A DNA stretch of 64,000 nucleotides from Echinarachnius parma (GCA_037951105.1 JBAMJV010003369.1:62001-126000); one strand, 5' to 3'; positions 23,699 through 34,739 are shown, counted from the stretch's first letter. The notes: generated by a model from the sequence alone, not told the origin. Program-made: numbers and translations.

Positions 23699-23841
23699 TA
23701 CATGGGTTACATAAGACCAGTACTTAATTATTGCGTCCTGGTTCTTAATGGAAATATTACTCAAGAGCAAATATTAAATTTAAAACGATATCAAAAGAGA
23801 GTCCTCAGAATAATATTGGGAGGTGACTATATAACATGGGC
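23699..23841 (+). pseudogene. LINE reverse-transcriptase C-terminal remnant
   Basis: One frame reads YMGYIRPVLNYCVLVLNG, then QILNLKRYQKRVLRIILG. This matches the non-LTR element region just after the RT domain (P-x-L-x-Y-C...L-x-x-x-Q-K-R-x-L-R-I-I). No RT core is found next to it, so only a fragment remains. Confidence 0.55.
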
Positions 23842-24182
23842 AATTCCGGATGAGAGGAGCCAAAAATGGAAAATTTAAATACAATTTCAAAGCATGTTTT
23901 GGGTGGACAACGTCCTATATATTAGTGAATATAAGACCGTTTGTGAATAACTTAATCCGTTTTTCTGAAAGCAATGTTTGAACTTTTGGGGTTTTCTAGG
24001 CTTCAGAATTTTAAAAATGACTTAATTTAATAACAAATCAATAAATCATTGATCCCTGAACTTATTCCTTTGAATACTTTGCAGTTATACTAGTATATTG
24101 ATAATCTTCTTATTTTGTAAAGCACTTGTTCCAACCGGAACCAATATTTGCATGACAGAATGACCAAATCTACTCCAATTTG

Positions 24183-24395
24183 TATGTAATTCCGTTACCA
24201 ATATTGCAAGAAAGTTTTTTTAAAGAACTTAAATATTGATGAATTATTCTGTAATTGTAAATCCAATGCTAAAATATGTGTCCTTGAAACCCCAAACACC
24301 CAATTCTTTAATATCTTAACCCATTCCTATGAAAACATTGGTAACGGAATTACATGGTAACGGAATTACACCGGTAACGGAATTACATCGGTACG
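24183..24395. repeat. GGTAACGGAATTACA repeat cluster
   Basis: Three direct copies of GGTAACGGAATTACA occur at about 24339-24391. An inverted copy, TGTAATTCCGTTACC, lies at about 24184. They sit shortly upstream of the 24443-24984 frame. Function is unknown. Confidence 0.6.
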
Positions 24396-24442
24396 GGACG
24401 CACCATTTAATTTACTTTAAAGTGGGTAGGAAGTTTTTTGAA

Positions 24443-24984
24443 AGAAAGAAAATCCTCCCACTATTCAGGGGGGAAACAAAATCCCCCTACTGATGAGTAA
24501 AAAAATAAATTATGAATATAAAGGAAGAAATCAAATAAGAAAGATTTTAAATGCCGCCTTCGGTAGGACAAGAAAAAAAATCTTGCAGTCTTTGGCAAGA
24601 AAAAAAAAAAGATCACCCAACCCCAACTCCCTCCCCTTGTTGAAGTCTAAGACTACATGTGGTATTGATGAAGCTAGTGTCCAAGATAATAGCAAGAACA
24701 GTAGTGATGGAAAAGGCAACAACACAGAAATTAGCAATGTCGACAGCAACGAAGACATGGAGGACCTCAAATGGAAATGGGTGGTAGTTCAATACTGCAA
24801 AGAAAACAATGCCAAAAAATTAATCGGCCAAGTGATGGAAGCTGTGGATAGTAACATTACTGTCAAATTCTTGAAACAAACAGCACCAGACAAGTATGTT
24901 TGGCCTGTAGTAGATGACTTTGGCCCGAATTCTCACCAGTGGCTCAACTTGACATTGGCCCAAAAAGAACAAGACCACCGGTAA
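24443..24984 (+). CDS. Lys-rich ORF, probable transposon-associated protein, C-terminal part
   Basis: An open frame follows TGA at 24440-24442. The first ATG is 24493, giving 163 residues. The N-terminal part is basic (RKILNAAFGRTRKKI, ARKKKRSP). A polar acidic linker follows. The C-terminal part WKWVVVQYCKENNAKKLIGQ ... VKFLKQTAPDKYVWP resembles a short beta-rich module (W-V-V-V-x-Y...G-x-V...V-x-x-x-x-W-P) that I know from uncharacterised transposon-linked proteins in marine invertebrates. The frame runs into the inverted repeat at 24919-25392. It may be a fragment; no upstream coding part was identified. Confidence 0.4.
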
Positions 24985-25392
24985 CACTTTGCGCCAGGAG
25001 GAGTATTGTGTAGTTTCTATGTTTCTCAGAAAGTTTCATCTCATTATTCAGCAATCCCTTGCTTCTGCTTAAAAGCATAAAGACAATGGGCCCTTTGAAA
25101 TTTGGTCAATATTATAAGAGGTCACCTGCAAATGTCCAGGATGATCATGATGATCCCGGACGCAATTTGGTTGATGACAGACTATACCATGACTAAATTT
25201 CAAAGGGCCCATCGTCCTGTTGCCTATAATCAGAACTCAAGGGACTGACTGGATAATGAAAGGAAACCATTAGAATATCATAGCACCATAGAAACTACAC
25301 AATAGGTCTACTGGTGAATATTATTGTTACCGGAAGTCTTTGTCCTTCTAAGCCAAGCTCAAGTTGAGCCACTGAATGAGAATTGGGGCCAA
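24919..25392. repeat. Long inverted repeat overlapping the 3' end of the ORF
   Basis: Left arm landmarks: TTGGCCCGAATTCTCACCAG, TGTGTAGTTTCTATG (25007), GGGCCCTTTGAAATTTGGTC (25089). They are mirrored by ACTAAATTTCAAAGGGCCCA (25192), CATAGAAACTACACA (25288) and AATGAGAATTGGGGCCAA (25374). The arms are about 230 bases with a centre near 25155. The right arm is an imperfect antisense copy of codons around GPNSHQWLNL. Confidence 0.8.
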
Positions 25393-26850
25393 TTACATTA
25401 TTAACAGGTCTTAGATATCCTCAAAGAGGCACAAACAGACCGAAGAGATACACTCTCCTTCATATAAATACATGTAGCATGCTAACTTATTCCCTGGCTT
25501 ATAAATGTAGCTTGTCAGTATCATTGTTGATGAATTAAAGTTCAGACAATAAGATTGAACTATATCCTTGCTTGCCCTTCGACTTGCCCGTATTGTAACA
25601 TACTTTGTTAGTAGAATTTGTAAATAAGTTTAGGATTTTTAAAACTTGAACATCTTTAATATCAGGTTGTACGCATTGTGCATCAATTGCATAATATACT
25701 ACGAGCGATTCATTGTTTCCCTGATACATGTATCACCTGATCTCTGACTATGAATTAATGTTCTTGTACATGCATACATACTTCCATGATTCCCAATTTA
25801 TTATGTCCAAATTGCATCAAGTACGTGTACATGATTAAAAAAAAGGTAGTATTCTTCAGTGGCAGTGATTTTTATAAAATGGATGAGTTTAATTTACAAT
25901 TTAGTAGATGGCATTGACATTATTGTATCACACCCAACCTGCCCAAAGAGGCGACCACAAGTGTTCCCCTGCAGAGAAAATCAGTGTTGCGGAACCTGTC
26001 TATAGATGCCACCTGTCTTTGGTGGCCACTGTTCTTGTGTCCCCGTATATGTATTCACTATACACAGGTTAGAATATATATAAAATGAGTTCAGAGGTCA
26101 GTTTATATCTAGGTAAAGTAATATTCCAATGGACTTGGGGGTAAGGAATCCATTTTCGGTTCTCTCATTTGCATTGCTAAAAGTTATACATCAAAGGCTT
26201 TCTGGTAGTGCCACAGCGCCACAAGCATTTTAGCTAAAACACGGACATGTTTTTTAAACAAGCTGAATTGTTTAGAATAGGTCAAGAAATATGTTAAGAA
26301 TAACATATTAAACGTCCCCCCAAATTCTCTTTGTGCGTTTTGCAGAACCCAAGATGGCGTCCAAATGGCCGACATGTTTCACTATCTTCCATATTTTCCA
26401 TTTTAAACATGTTGGAAAGCGGACTAAAGAGTACAAATATTTTGTTTTCAGATACAAGCAAACTTTTGGAATTATCCAAAGGCTTCAAGTTCAAGAAATA
26501 CCCTAATCCAAGATGGCGGCCAATAAAAGTTACAACATGGCCGCCGTTTCAAAGAATGACCATTACTTCGCCTCTAAACATGTTAGAAAGTTGGAATAAG
26601 TGTCTCAACATAATGTACATGCTACAAGTAGGCTACAAGGAAATCATTCGTTCACAAGAACACCGTCTGCCGGTAACAGAAGTTTCAACTATGGCGAAAT
26701 TTTAGGCCTATTTACTCATACCAAGACATCATTTTAAGTACAGTGGTTAAAACGGTGAAAGTTAAATACCATACTTGATAATACCCATGATTGTCTTGAT
26801 ACAAAACGAACTTACACTTTAAACATTGAAAATGAGCCAAGAAAATTGTT
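25393..26850. other. No gene seen
   Basis: AT-rich sequence with one array-type unit at 25980-26070. Two related blocks at about 26340-26480 and 26510-26610 share CAAGATGGCG and AACATGTTAGAAAG/AACATGTTGGAAAG motifs. Frames here are not convincing. Confidence 0.5.
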
Positions 26851-26854
26851 AGAC

Positions 26855-26965
26855 AGATGCTCTTCCAACTGAGCTATAAACATCACATGCGATATGGTTG
26901 TTAGTCCCTGATACCCCTTTCAATGCTCGTTTGCGTATACTAGCTCAGTTGGTACATTACTGGTC
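26855..26965. repeat. tRNA-like A-box segments, head to head
   Basis: The minus strand at 26857-26880 reads ATAGCTCAGTTGGAAGAGCA followed by TCTG. The plus strand at 26940 reads CTAGCTCAGTTGGTAC. Both match the tRNA D-arm/A-box. No good B-box or acceptor stem is seen, so these look like SINE or tRNA pseudogene pieces, not functional tRNA. Confidence 0.4.
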
Positions 26966-27099
26966 ATTACTAGACATGGTTGTTGAATGTGCATTAGTCT
27001 GTGCACATGTTGTTTGTTGACGTTTTGTTAATACATCATCATTGTGCATTTGCACATTATGCGCTGCGTAAACATGCTGCATGCTATAAACGTTGTATT

Positions 27100-27386
27100 G
27101 GGCCGGTGTCAGCGCATAATCTGTCTGGGCGGATAGCCTGTCCCACCATAACCCTAACCCTAACCCTAACCCTAATTTGGTGGCTATAGGTCAGATTAGT
27201 GGTTATAGGTCAGATTTAGTGGCTATAGGTCAGATTTAGTGGCTATACGTCAGATTTAGTGGCTATAAGTTAGATTTATTGGCTACATAAGTGTACAGTA
27301 TAGCAGTGGTGGGGCCTAATACACGATATTGCCATTAGGGTGGGACAGGCTATCCGCCCAGACAGATTATGCGCTCACACCGGCCT
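27100..27386. mobile_element. Hairpin element enclosing telomere-type repeats
   Basis: GGCCGGTGTCAGCGCATAAT on the left continues as CTGTCTGGGCGGATAGCCTG and TCCCACC. It is mirrored on the right from GGTGGGACAGGC to ACACCGGCC. Each arm is about 50 bases. The loop contains four CCCTAA units and five copies of a roughly 22 bp repeat (TTTAGTGGCTATAGGTCAGA). Confidence 0.8.
27150..27175. repeat. Interstitial telomeric repeat (CCCTAA)4
   Basis: Four perfect CCCTAA units plus partial flanks, just inside the left arm of the hairpin. TTAGGG is the usual metazoan telomere unit. Confidence 0.9.
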
Positions 27387-27792
27387 GGTGCTGCTGCGCT
27401 GGGGTTTGAGCCTTGATAAATTGATTCGTTTTACTTGTATTTTGCATGAGTATTAAGCGTTATAAGATTTATAAGACCAAATGATGAACAGAACAATATT
27501 TAAAACGGATCACTAACAAATGTATTGAAAGTATGGTGGATTTTTGTTTATCACGATCGATCAATATCGCCCACGTTCTGTCTCTTTGAAAGCGCGCGGC
27601 AATCCACGAAATCTGCTAGCAAGCGATTGCGCAATAATTCTTCACTTCCGGCCGGTGAATGCACACGGCGATTAAATTCCCCTGCAGCATGAAAGCGACA
27701 GAGGGGAAGTAGCGATTTCACCATTGTTTACATAAGAAATTATATCGGTATTTTTCATCGGTATTTTCATCGGTAAGTGCACCATGATATTT

Positions 27793-28180
27793 ACCAGATA
27801 TACACTTTTTGTACACATTTTCGGTTGAGAAAGAGAACTAATATGCATTGAGATGGATTTACTAAAAGAGGCCTTATGCAAATACATGTGTGTGAATTAC
27901 TTATGTGCAAATATAATTTGTATTTGCGGCCTTCTATAGAATTGCCCTCAACCATGATCCCCGATTCTTTCACAATGAAGTTAAAAAATACCACCACGAA
28001 ATATTAATCATGTTAATATCGTGCCTTTTTTACTTTGGCAATCTTGCATGAAACCAGCCCAGGGTTCCAACACAATGGATGTTTATTAGCGTCGAAAACA
28101 TGAGAAGAAAACAAAATATAACTCTTCTTTTACCAGATATACACTTTTTTTTACACATTTTCGGTTGAGAAAGAGAAGGG
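27793..28180. repeat. Pair of 45 bp direct repeats
   Basis: ACCAGATATACACTTTTTGT and CACATTTTCGGTTGAGAAAG at about 27793-27838 recur at about 28132-28178. Between them no gene is supported. Confidence 0.7.
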
Positions 28181-28355
28181 CGCAACGTAAAGTTTTGTAC
28201 TTTGGAGATAATCAACTTTGTCAAATTCAACCAATTTCACACTGACTTTTCTTGAACTTTGGTGTTTGGCTTATGGTAACAGAACAAATACATTGGTTTT
28301 GATTTTCTTCATGTCTCCCTAGTTATGGAGATATTTAAGATTGAATTAAAAACCG

Positions 28356-28741
28356 TTAAAGGGACTTAGTAACAAATCCTCAAAATCCAATTGGAATTCT
28401 AGCGGTTCTCTCATACCTTGTTGTATTCGTATTAACAATAAAAACAATGGACAGGTTTCGGTTTTTCAAATTTCCCTTTCGTTAAAAAAATATTTACGAT
28501 TGAAGTGTTCAGATGTTAAATTATCCACTGGACCGCGAAAACCGTGTACAAAGTGAGTGCAATGAGTTAGTGAATATCACTTTGCATTTGTACTCATTAC
28601 TCAGCCATATAACGTCCATTTAACTTGAAATGTTCACACAACACCCCACACCCAGTGGACATATCAGATAACAACAATATACATTGTATCAACCACTCAT
28701 CACGTTTTGCACATGTCAACAAAGTTACTAGATCCCTTTAA
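28356..28741. mobile_element. TTAA MITE, AGGGACTTAGTAAC family
   Basis: TTAA, AGGGACTTAGTAACAAATCC ... AAAGTTACTAGATCCCT, TTAA. 386 bp including both TTAA copies; no coding content. Confidence 0.75.
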
Positions 28742-29103
28742 GGTATGCTTTTCGATCGTAGTACAAATTAGGCGAACAATCGGGGATAAAATCTTACATA
28801 AATTTTGACTTGTTTCACTAGGTAAATATTGTTCTTTTGCTATGAAAATATCACACACCATTCAGAAGAATCTTACAATGAAGTTTAAAGTCTCAAATAT
28901 CACTTTTGGACAATCTCATTAAGTTTATTGATCACGTTAAAGTTCAGGAACCTTGTGCAAACAAAAATTGTCTCCCTTTAATGTTGTATTAGTACTCCCC
29001 AAACTAGAAAAAACTATTATCTGGCAATTTGACATCACATAATAGAGAAGGCTTCGACCTACAAGATAGTATGCAAATCTCAATTTAGCTAAAAGTCAAC
29101 TTA
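28742..29103. other. No gene seen
   Basis: AT-rich unique-looking sequence between two elements. Confidence 0.4.
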
Positions 29104-30043
29104 ATGGGGCCCTGCAAACCAAATGCATGTTGACTTCTGTTCATCTATATTAGTGTACACATTCAATATTTGTAAACGGTTTGACCTAAATATGTTTTTG
29201 TATATTTTTAAACATTTTATCATTTATCTTTTCTTCATGTTGCTAAGCCCCACCTCTTAAAAAACCCTCCAGAGTAAATTCTATTGTTGACCTGTTGTGA
29301 CATCATCTGGCAATCACTGGTCAGCTACCATGAGATTAACAAAAGATGAAAGTACAAAAAGATCATCCACATAAAAGCATGCCCTGCATACCCATGCAAT
29401 AGCTTAGACAGTGTTTTTCTTCTGACATAGCAACAGCTATTGAAATCGAAGGTGTGTGAGTTGGTATTCTATTCAACCGTGTGATGCTATTGTGATTAGG
29501 CACTCAGCTTGGGTGAAGGTAACTTCTTTGTAACTGAGTAATTATAATTATAATAATAATAATACATTTGATTTATATAGCGCTTAATAATACACAGTGA
29601 ATTATCTAAGCGCTTCACACGATTATACAGAACAAGCATAAGATCTAATTAATAATAAAGGAAACATACTGTATATGCAAAAATAAATCATACAAAAAGA
29701 AACGTCTTCAGAGATTGTTTGAATGAATTGATTGAGGGTATTTTTCTAATTTTTAATGGTAGGGTGTTCCAAAGTGTGGGGGCTGATTTTGCGAAGGGTC
29801 GATTGCCGCAGGTCTGAGTAGTAATGAATGGCTGATGATGTCACAACAGGTCAACAATAGAATTCTACTCTGGAGAGGTTTTCAGAAGTGGGGATTTCAC
29901 AATATGGAGACAAATAATTACTAAAATGTTTTAAAATAAACAAAATATGTTTGGGTCAAATGGTTTACAAATAGTTGATGTGTACACTAATAGAGATGAA
30001 CAGAAGATAACATGCGTTTAGTTTGCCTGGCCACTTTAATGCC
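29104..30043. mobile_element. Foldback-type element with 200 bp arms
   Basis: Left landmarks: GCAAACCAAATGCATG, TCTGTTCATCTATATTAGTG, CTCCAGAGTAAATTCTATTG and TTGACCTGTTGTGACATCAT. They are mirrored by ATGATGTCACAACAGGTCAA at 29836, CTACTCTGGAG at 29865, CACTAATAGAGATGAACAGA at 29985 and GCAAACTAAACGCATG near 30020. The arms are about 200 bases. A second repeat is nested inside (29546-29830). A target duplication is not certain. Confidence 0.7.
29546..29830. repeat. Nested dispersed repeat (TATAGCGCTTAATA type)
   Basis: Begins with an AATAATAATA run, then TTTATATAGCGCTTAATAAT and TCTAAGCGCTTCACA, ending near GGGTCGATTGCCGCAGGTCT. This type of sequence is widely dispersed in marine invertebrate genomes. 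Class not assigned. Confidence 0.45.
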
Positions 30044-30204
30044 CTTCTCACTGTCACCGGACGACATGCAGTTTATAGATATCGTGAGACTTATTGAAAA
30101 TAGAACAATTGTGCGCAAACAACAGCAGTGTGAGAGTTAAAAAAGAAAGAGAAAGAGGTGCAGAGAAAAACGGGGAGTGTTGAAAAAAGTAATTTAGTCA
30201 TTTC

Positions 30205-30445
30205 AATGCCCCTGTCCCCCCCCCAATCCAATAAGTGTGTTTGGGGGGGGGGGGGGGCAAAACGCGTTTTTGCCCCCCAAAAAAGCCCCCCCCCCCCAAA
30301 AAAAAAAAAAAAAAAAAAAAAAAGGAGAAGAGTGGGAAATAAAAAATAAAAAGTATGAGCTAAGACTTGTTAATTATAACGTTCAACAACTAATCTATAC
30401 ATCCATTTTAAGTTTTCGCTGCGCGCTTCGCGCGCGAACAGATTA
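30205..30445. repeat. Fragment related to the hAT-like element at 9937
   Basis: Shares the C-run/G-run around AAAACGCGTTTTTGCCCCCC, a long A-run, ACTTGTTAATTATAACGTT and TTCGCTGCGCGCTTCGCGCG with 9990-10195. The tandem cargo units are absent. Confidence 0.65.
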
Positions 30446-30447
30446 TC

Positions 30448-30610
30448 TCAGTTTGTTTGTTTGTTTGTTTATTTTATTTAATCACGGTATATACAATAAT
30501 AAAATGCCCGCTTTCAGCTACAAGCTGTTTTTCAGCAGGGCCGTGAAACATAAGAATACAGAAATACATAAAATAATACAAAATATACATTACAACAGGT
30601 TATTTAAGAG
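30448..30610 (-). repeat. LINE-like 3' end, minus strand
   Basis: Starts with (GTTT)n then TATTTTATTTAATCACGGTA. In the minus direction AGCTTGTAGCTGAAAGCGGG leads into ATTTTATTATTGTATATACC and a simple-repeat tail. Confidence 0.4.
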
Positions 30611-30689
30611 GAAAAAAAAACAGAAAAAACATATTTACAAATGTAAGTGTGTGAATCTGCACACTTATTATAATTTAGAATAAAGAATA

Positions 30690-31690
30690 ATGTGCATGTA
30701 TAGTTATAGTTTATTGTGAGCTCAGGTCCTCTTATTTTGTGGGTTTCTCTCATTTTGGTTGTATGTTCACCTCCACCTTTAACCTCTGGTCTGGGAGGAG
30801 AGTGGTCGCTCACCTTGGGGTCGCTGAGCAAGCTAGTGCGAGACGATTTATTGTATAATTTGGGTTGGTTTGTTTTACTTCAGAAAGAGGGAATAGGTCC
30901 TGTTTATGTTGTAGGGAGAGGGAAATAATGTTGTGGGGGATTATGTGTATGGGGTCCAATGCTAAATTAGGGTGTGGTATTTTTGGATATATTGGTCAAC
31001 CGGACCATGCTTCTCTCTCTTTCTACCGGGCCGACTTAGTGAGAGGATGCTTTCGTATTCATGCTCCTCGATCGTCAGAAGGCCCAGGCAGCATGTGTAT
31101 AATTCACCTGTTTGAACGGAAAGCCATGTGCTTGAAATAAAATGCCGATATTAATGGCTGAACTAAATGTGTATCCCACATTTTGAATGGAGATGTATTG
31201 TGCTACTCCAACGTAAACATGTGACTATATAACTGTACATCTCTTTGATAAACACACATTATTTGATAGATAACCCAGTTAATGACAACGATCGAGTCGT
31301 TGACGCTTTGAGTGTGTATAATGAATCCGTTGAGCACTGGATAACGATTTGCGGAAATCACGTTAATATTGATTTGGAGAGTTTGCAGTTTGGATGGCCA
31401 TTGAATCGAGTTCGTCATCACAGTTGTCAGTTGTCGTCGTCGTCGTCGTCGTGAGAGCGTTGCGGATGTAGGGAGGAAAACCATTGAATCGCGCTGATGA
31501 TTGTGGGACGCGTGTTTGTGCGAGAGGATAAGCCCCCATCAAATCGCGCTGGTGATCGCGGAACAACTGGAGACAACTAGAATAGGACTCGGTTCCCGCT
31601 GTATTGTAATTTTGTATATTATTATTGTTGTGTCGTTCAACATTGTGAAGCATTTATTTTTACTTTGAATAAACCTCTTGCCTGAGGGTT
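30690..31690. other. Unassigned block, possible LTR-type sequence
   Basis: Contains a (GTC)n tract at 31433-31452. TTTGAATAAACCTCTTGCCT is at about 31665, which looks like a polyadenylation signal near the end of a long terminal repeat. Two related phrases, ATTGAATCGCGCTGATGATT and ATCAAATCGCGCTGGTGATC, lie about 60 bases apart near 31480-31560. I could not define both ends, so this is not called as an LTR. Confidence 0.3.
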
Positions 31691-31863
31691 ACACTACTTT
31701 ATTTCGTGCCTCTTTTGATGCTTTATTATTTTATTTGTTTTATCTTGGAAAACCCACCCTTACACAAAGATAGGGGTAATAATAATTTACAAATATTAAT
31801 CAGAATGAACGAGGAAACCAAAAGGCTTAAGTATAACAATCATATTGCTAATATGCACATGAA

Positions 31864-33333
31864 TTATAAATCTAGTATGGTTAGCTTCATTATTTCCTTT
31901 TTAAATATCTTAACGTCGTGTATAATTCGTAAATGAATAGGTAGAATGTTGAACAGTTTTGATGCATCATATAATGGGCTATTTCGAACAAAGTTTGTGC
32001 GGGGTCTAGGTAATTCAATTTGGGTGTTTGCGTGGCGTAATCTATAATCTAAATGCGGTTTTAATTCTATGCGGGGGGACAACAATAGTAACTTAAAAAT
32101 AAAAACCAAGGCTTGTTTCTTTCGGCGAACTTCTAGTTGATCGACAGCAAGTGTCCTATATAAAGTTTCCCTATTGAAGCGACTATTTACATCAAGTACC
32201 AAACGTAAACATCTATTTTGTATAACCTGAAGGCGACGTAACTGTGTAAGATGCCCATTCATCCAAATCATACTATTATTATCAAAGTGGGGTTGAATCA
32301 AAGTCTTGTAAAGTACAAGAAAAGTCGTCTTATCTACGAACTGCCTCACTCGTCTGAGAGCGTGGAATGTTTTTATTGCCTTTTTCCTTACAAAGTCTAT
32401 TTGCTGGTCCCATGAAAGATTACAATCAAGCATGACCCCAAGATGTTTACACTCCGTAACTTTCTGTAGTTTTGTATTACCAATACTTATTATAACATCA
32501 GAAAAATGGCGCAAATTGTGTTTAGATCCAACTAACATAAATTGACTTTTGGTTATATTAAGCAAAAGTTCATTACTTGAAAACCAACGCATTATAGACT
32601 TCAAATCTTCATTAATTGATTTCTCTAAAACTTTGGGATCTTTTGAAGCATAGTACATACATGTATCATCAGCGTAAAGAGAGATTGAACATTTATTAAC
32701 AGGTTTATGTATATCATTCAATGTAATAATAAATAATAACGGCCCAAGTATACTACCCTGGGGTACACCACTTTTTACAGTACGGCTCGAAGATAAACTT
32801 CCATTTACTAATGTGGATTGCTCTCTACCCAAGAAATAATCCTGAAACCATTTGATAGCTGTTTGGTCAAAGCCAAAGAATTTAAGTTTTTTCAATAATA
32901 TGTCAAAGGATATTAAGTCAACAGCCTTTTCTAAGTCTAGTGTAACGACACCAACTACATTTCCTTCATCTATAGATTTGATCATGTCATCAGTCAAAGA
33001 CATAAGGGCAGTTAGAGTGGAATGGTTAGGGCGAAAACCATGTTGATTTTGATTTAGTAAATTATTTACCGACAGATAATCATATACTTGATTAAATACC
33101 AATTTTTCCAATACTTTTGACAAAATAGGAAGGACCGAAATCGGTCTATAATTTGTGGGGTCTGAGGTATCTCCACTTTTGTGTATGGGAGTTATACGAG
33201 CCTTTTTCCAAGCATCGGGGATTTTCCCCGTCACTAGTGATACATTGATGATGTGTGTAAGTGGTTGAACAATACATTCAATAGAGTCTTTAACAACGCT
33301 AGCGGGGATTTGATCAAGGCCAGTGGCCAGTGT
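31864..33333 (-). CDS. Non-LTR retrotransposon reverse transcriptase (5'-truncated)
   Basis: RNA-directed DNA polymerase of a CR1/jockey-group LINE. The intact frame is 456 codons from the first Met. It stays open upstream (TLATGLDQIPASVV) to about 33333, where unrelated repeat sequence begins, so the 5' part including any endonuclease is missing. From the Met: NYRPISV (28-34), HGFRPNHST (65-73), motif A VTLDLEKAVD (98-106), motif B GVPQGSILGPLL (156-167) and catalytic YADD (187-190). A post-RT region follows with ECKHLGVMLD and QVIQNRCLRL. No internal stops are seen. The usual F after K-A in motif A is V. About 170 bases of AT-rich 3' sequence with AATAAA-like motifs follow, to near 31700. 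Confidence 0.85.
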   Translation of the reverse strand, partial: TLATGLDQIPASVVKDSIECIVQPLTHIINVSLVTGKIPDAWKKARITPIHKSGDTSDPTNYRPISVLPILSKVLEKLVFNQVYDYLSVNNLLNQNQHGFRPNHSTLTALMSLTDDMIKSIDEGNVVGVVTLDLEKAVDLISFDILLKKLKFFGFDQTAIKWFQDYFLGREQSTLVNGSLSSSRTVKSGVPQGSILGPLLFIITLNDIHKPVNKCSISLYADDTCMYYASKDPKVLEKSINEDLKSIMRWFSSNELLLNITKSQFMLVGSKHNLRHFSDVIISIGNTKLQKVTECKHLGVMLDCNLSWDQQIDFVRKKAIKTFHALRRVRQFVDKTTFLVLYKTLIQPHFDNNSMIWMNGHLTQLRRLQVIQNRCLRLVLDVNSRFNRETLYRTLAVDQLEVRRKKQALVFIFKLLLLSPRIELKPHLDYRLRHANTQIELPRPRTNFVRNSPLYDASKLFNILPIHLRIIHDVKIFKKEIMKLTILDL

Positions 33334-33917
33334 TGTGTAACTTGCGTATGGTCTTGGCCATGGGGTGAGTACTTTTTCTGTACCGGGCCACGTATACTTC
33401 CCGTGTAGGCTGGCATTGCTCTAGCTGCTTGTGTGACGTGCACCAAATGCACCATTTCAAGTATATGAATGCAAAATCTTCCCCCTCCCAACCCCCCCCC
33501 CCCCCCCCTCTGGCTCTGCCCCAGCGGCCCTTGGTCGCCTCGTTCCCTCGGGCATGTCGGGACTCATTCTTGGCTGTAGGCTATGTTGTTGGATCATACA
33601 TAATGTGGTATATGTTGGAACTGTGTATGACACAATATTTTGTGTGCGTTGGGGTGCATATTTATTAGTGTGTCAATTATTTGTTTTCTTCGTGAAAAAT
33701 ATATCTAACATTTCTGGTTAGGGGGGACACCCCCTCCCCCCGCTCAGTCACTTCGCTCCCTCGCAATGTCTCACTCTCATCTGAGCTCTGGCTCAAAGTT
33801 GGCAACCCTGTGAGTGTGGTTGGGCATGAGCCCCTACACAAAATAACATCGTGAGCCCCTTTAGGTCTTTGCCCCCCCCCCCCCCTCCAATCCAAAACTG
33901 CTTCCGGCGCGCCTGGT
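33334..33917. repeat. Truncated copy of the hAT-like element
   Basis: Begins TGTTGTGTAACTTGCGTATGG, also found at 10198, and carries the CACCATTTCAAGTATAT unit. It ends AAACTGCTTCCGGCGCGCCTG as in the element at 9937-10911. It abuts the LINE truncation point. Confidence 0.65.
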
Positions 33918-34544
33918 CCCCCACCCCCTCCCCCCACGATGTGTATGCATATGAAGATGATATTATACATCATTTGTGGGGAGCCTTGCTCTGTGCCAGA
34001 CAGTATAACATTACACCCTAAACAAAAATACAGTTTTATCATTTTTATTGTGGCGCGTAACATTCTTTTTAGCAGCTAATCATGATTTGTCTTACCAAAA
34101 TGATAATCGAATCGCCGAATATATACAGACAAGGCAATTAATAAAACATTATGACAAATTAACAGCTGCCGGTGGAACGAAATACCTGTTCCTTTCTAGC
34201 TTTTCCAATCCTCATAGAAGTAATGTAGGCCCAACCAGGCTCCCATAGGCAATGGGTTAATATCCCCGACAATAACAGAATAATATGTTATTGTCGGGAA
34301 CTGGTGGGTCAATATTATTGTCTGTAGGTGGGTAAATAATGTTGTGTTTGGTTGCCAAGAAAACTTGTTTTGCGCTCATGCGCTGCATTTTATATTTATT
34401 ATAAGCATGGAACAAAATACGGTTTCCAAATTTCTCAATTATTTGTTTTCTTCGTGAAAAATATATTTAACATTTCTGATCGATCAAATCATAACACGCT
34501 TTCCCAGATACAGTTAATCTTAAGCCCGAATTTCCTATTTAGGT

Positions 34545-34738
34545 ATGCACCAGATTGCACAATTTCAAGTCCAAAAATGCAAAAGCTTCCTACCCTGGGA
34601 GGGGGGACACCCCCCTCCCACACCCTCCCCCGCTCAGTCACTTCGCTCCCTCGCAATGTCTCACTCTCACCTCAGCTCTGGCTCAAAGTTGGCAACCCTG
34701 TGAGTGTGCATGGTTGGGCATGAGCCTCTACACATTTT
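34545..34738. repeat. Single cargo unit of the hAT-like family
   Basis: TATGCACCAGATTGCACAAT, CTCAGTCACTTCGCTCCCTC and GGCTCAAAGTTGGCAACCCT match the third unit near 10665-10860. Confidence 0.65.
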
Positions 34739-34739
34739 T

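Noticed and set aside
26855..26965. Functional tRNA gene
   Set aside because: Only the A-box region matches; no B-box, anticodon stem or acceptor pairing could be drawn.
27100..27386. CRISPR-like array from the five 22 bp repeats
   Set aside because: Units are contiguous without spacers and this is animal DNA; it is an ordinary minisatellite.
30690..31690. Solo LTR
   Set aside because: A polyadenylation-like end is visible, but no matching TG start, CA end or target duplication was found.
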